Positions 60,970-64,000 of a stretch of DNA of 64,000 nt are shown one piece after another. The stretch's first letter is position 1, and the number at the start of each line of letters is the position of its first letter. The DNA is taken from the NCBI GenBank assembly GCA_039105265.1, contig JAPFFF010000003.1, positions 6,386,001 to 6,450,000 of the forward strand, in the 5' to 3' direction. The translations under genes and the position numbers were made by a program. Below the pieces are notes generated by a model. It was not told the origin of the DNA. It saw nothing but the letters and a program-made list of their open reading frames with translations, and ran no database searches. Source of the DNA: Tritrichomonas musculus (lineage: Eukaryota > Parabasalia > Tritrichomonadida > Tritrichomonadidae).

Positions 60970-61708
60970 AAACCTTGATTAACGGTATTGCGATCGGATG
61001 TAAAGTGTCAAGAAATTGAGAAGGAAATTAAATAACCTGGAAAAATCAAAATAAATATGATATTAGAAAATATGATTATATTTGTTAATTAAAAAAATAA
61101 AAATCTAAACAATCGAACAGTATCATTTTGAGAAAAAATTAATTTTAATATTCAATGCTTCACTAGACATGTGATACAAAATTTATATTATTAAAATACA
61201 AATTTTCAGCACGATGGATTTATATTTTTATATATGTCATAGGCAAAACACTTTTTTTCATTGATTTGGAGATTCCTGCTCTTTTTTTAAAAGAAAAAAA
61301 CAAAATTTTCAAAATTATATTATTTTGATAGTATTTGGCATTTGGTAGGATATACGTTCAAATTATTTGTCCAATTCCAGTTATATGCTTTTTTATGGAA
61401 ATAACGCTTATATTACTATCAATATCAAAGAAATTGAATCAATATCTTCATATCTTCAGAATCATTCCATAATTTTCATTATTAGAAATGTTAATAAGCA
61501 TGATTTATATTTCTTAATCAAGCCTTATAAATATTTTTTCAATGCTTACTTATCAATATTATTTTTTAATTTCATTTTATTTTGTAATCATCCATAATTG
61601 TTTTTTTAACTTATTATATTGCAAGTCTAACTAATATTTTTTTGTTTGTTTGTTTAAGCCAAAAAAATTTCAAAATCTAATATTAAATATTTTGGTCAAT
61701 AACTAAAT
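60970..61708. other. AT-rich intergenic sequence
   Basis: No gene supported. The 76-residue plus frame at 61367-61597 has I/F/Y/N-rich random-like composition. It lies beyond the 3' end of the right-edge transposase and may include that element's terminus, which I could not identify. Confidence 0.4.
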
Positions 61709-64000
61709 TTATTCAAATAATGTATTATTATCATTTGATAAGTCATACATATTATCCAAAATATCAAGGTCTTTATCAGATTGATCATTATCATTTTTAT
61801 GATCTAATCTAAATAAACAATTTCTTAAATTTAATCCATTCTGTGTATCTGATAAGTTAAATCGGAAATTATTTATTGCTATCTTTACTATTTGTTTTAA
61901 GTCGTTAACCATCTTTTGCTTTACAAAATCTTTGGTTAGATATTGTATTAGAGGAGATCTCATCTCAATAAATTGTGATATTAATTTTATGAATCTTTTA
62001 TAGAAATCATCCATATCTCTGTTATCGTTTTTTATATCTAGTTTGAAAGGTTGTGTCTCAGGTTTTGGTTTATAATTTAATAAATCAAATATATTGCTAG
62101 CATCAAACTGATCTACTTCTTTAACAATATGAAAATTATCATCAATCTTTTGAATTACATTTGAGTTTTCATCTACTTCACTGTCATTTAAGTTTTCTTT
62201 ATGATCATAATCAAAAATTTCATTCATCCAATCCAAAATTATTTTTAAAATCTGGTCAGAATCATTTTCACTGTCTTCAATGTTTGGGAATTGTGGAGCA
62301 GGTATCGACTGTATATTGGTTTTGTTAAATAATACATTAACAAATTGATTAAACTAACGTAATGTTGATTTTTTATTAGTTTTTTTCTTAGAGCTAGTTT
62401 GGGAATCATAAAAGCTAAATAAGGATGGAACATCATTTTTTATAGCAGGCAAAGGCATCATCGATAAAGCCCATGAGTTTGTTCGTAAGCGAAAATATGG
62501 ATATTTGCCACAAAACTCGTTTTGAACTCTAATTGGTGATTTGTTTTTGTTAATTTATGAAAACGGTTCATGTTATCAATGAAAATCATTGATTGTTTCA
62601 TAGTGATCTCAACACCACGCAGTCTTAAAAAAACGGTATCAGCAATTAAATTAAAGTCAATATTTGATGATTTAGAATTTAATATATTTTTATCAACATA
62701 TGCACCTGCTTCATTAATTCTTGATTTTATATTATATTTGTATTTTAGTTTATAGCATACATCTTTTAACAGAATTGAATTAATGGTTGCATTGACCGCG
62801 TTCTCGAAAGTGTTGTTGAAATGTGAAAACAATCTGACTAGTCCAAAATGGCTCTCAACTGCATGACTTCCAATGCGAGAAAAAGCAACCTCATCATTTC
62901 TTAGCAATGCAATGGACAATGCAATGCATGTATTTATATTCCTTATAATAAATATCTCTTCGCCAAAGAGAGTACCAATCGATGATTTATGATATGATGG
63001 AGTGAAAAAATCACGGCTGTGACTTTTTCTAACATTATTTAAATGAAAAATGAAATATTTTATAGCATTTTCCAGCAAACTTAGCCTATCAAATCTATTC
63101 AAAACATTTGAAGTTATAGCTTGGATCATGAAAACAAAAGGAAGGTTATAAAAAGCACCATCATAACGGTTATTTTCTATTAATTTTTGAAAGTTTTCCC
63201 ATGAAAAGATTGATAAGGCATAGAAATCTTTCATTGATGCAATGTTAGAACGATCATATATTTCTTTTGTCAAACCTGTTGCTTTTTGATATAGTTCAAT
63301 ATTAACACACCTCATGGTTTGCGGGTTTACCATGAGCGGGTGGTTTAGTAAATGGGACCTCCCATTTTTAAACAAATGGAGCGGGTCATTTACTGGTATA
63401 TGAGTAAAGGTTATCATCTGATTTATTTTTTCTTTATATGTTATTTTTGAATTAATAATTGGCTCGATAATTAAAAAAAAATCACGATGCAGGCAATCGA
63501 ACCCGATGTCTCCATCAGTCGCTATATAATCCACAATAAAACGACTATTATTTTCGATACAACTCGTAATGTAGTTGCACCTATTTACGATTTCTCTTCC
63601 CGATGAGCCATTTTTAGTTGGGAGAAAGTGAATTGCTAATGGTTTCTTTTTTTCTATAAAGGAACCGCCAAATAAGTATAAATGGCAGAATTTCGAGATT
63701 CTGTCATCCTTTTGATTGAAGCGGCATCTCCTGCTAAAGTTATATGTTCTACACTATTTTTTTCTTCATCTTCAAATTGATAATTGTTTGAAAGCAAACT
63801 TTGAATTGAATCTACATTGCACAATTCATCATTTTTTTGATGTCTAATTGAAGAATAATTATCATAAATTGTTCTAATTGGTATTATATGTAAAAAGTTG
63901 CATACATTTGCATATGCATTTCTATTCAGTAAAAAGAAAAATTGGCAAAAATGGCGAAAATCAGATGAAGGAATCGTTCCCATTGCATAATATATCATAT
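61709..64000 (-). pseudogene. Homeodomain/DDE-family transposase, truncated by the window edge
   Basis: Open pieces at 63998-63654, 63534-62458, 62436-62245 (partly off-frame) and about 62350-61709 together read as one transposase. Landmarks in order are HIIPIRTIYDNY, ITLAGDAASIK (first Asp), YIATDGDIGF (DGD), NDPLHLFKNGRSHLL (D..HL.K..R), then SHAVESHFGLVRL (E..FG..R), and an acidic Asn/Asp-rich tail (DHKNDNDQSDKDLD). It parallels the transposase at 38457-41038 but is clearly diverged in sequence. About three frame interruptions are visible, so it is probably dead. The N-terminal DNA-binding part lies outside the window. Confidence 0.6.

Noticed and set aside
55086-61597. Short plus-strand frames at 55086-55289, 59894-60079 and 61367-61597
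   Set aside because: F/Y/I/N-rich with no motif; the second lies inside a non-coding MITE.
35557-64000. Polinton/Maverick element
   Set aside because: Trichomonads are rich in these, but I saw no polymerase B, packaging ATPase, protease, capsid or retroviral-type integrase coding region in the window.

Overview
The window looks like nuclear DNA of a parabasalid flagellate, most probably a Tritrichomonas-like trichomonad. The reasons are an AT-rich sequence using the standard code; long uninterrupted genes in which I saw no intron; very short leaders often carrying a TCA-type initiator just before the ATG; protist-type cytoskeletal and signalling proteins; and a dense load of small inverted-repeat DNA transposons. 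Genus-level assignment is inference.

The left part (1-35.4 kb) is gene space. In order it holds a two-CH-domain actin-binding coiled-coil protein (+); then, on the minus strand, a DHHC palmitoyltransferase, an acidic coiled-coil protein, a four-span membrane protein and a 2863-residue HECT ubiquitin ligase; an ARF-like GTPase (+) divergent from the ligase; a 3629-residue protein (-) with a CAP-like N-terminus and 22 nearly perfect tandem repeats; a DYRK-like kinase (+); and a 979-residue low-complexity protein with a LisH/FOP-like N-terminus (-). The divergent ligase and GTPase both begin with a consensus N-myristoylation signal, and a palmitoyltransferase lies nearby, so membrane anchoring by lipids is a shared theme.

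The right part (35.5-64 kb) is mostly transposon graveyard around two small host genes: a Roadblock/LC7 dynein light chain (+, 49.0 kb) and an inner-nuclear-membrane HeH/MAN1-like protein (-, 49.8-50.6 kb). Several elements can be bounded to the base by terminal inverted repeats plus target duplications: a 6.85-kb element (9-bp duplication) carrying a homeodomain-like/DDE transposase; a TTAA-flanked 1.5-kb element; a 691-bp hAT-type MITE (8 bp); a 2.3-kb element (8 bp) with two other elements nested in it; a 3.5-kb TA-flanked IS630/Tc1-type element with its own transposase and an unrelated passenger gene; and a TA-flanked element abutting it that itself contains a third. A relative of the homeodomain/DDE transposase occupies the right edge and runs out of the window.

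The most unusual items are the 22-copy repeat protein, whose 92-residue cores differ only by silent changes that fall into recombining haplotypes; the passenger gene inside a Tc1-type element; a 47-nt exact copy of part of the LisH-like gene lying in transposon debris; a tyrosine-recombinase fossil with long inverted ends; and a nonamer (TCAAAAAGT or TGAAAAAGT) that recurs about 30 times in the transposon-rich half.
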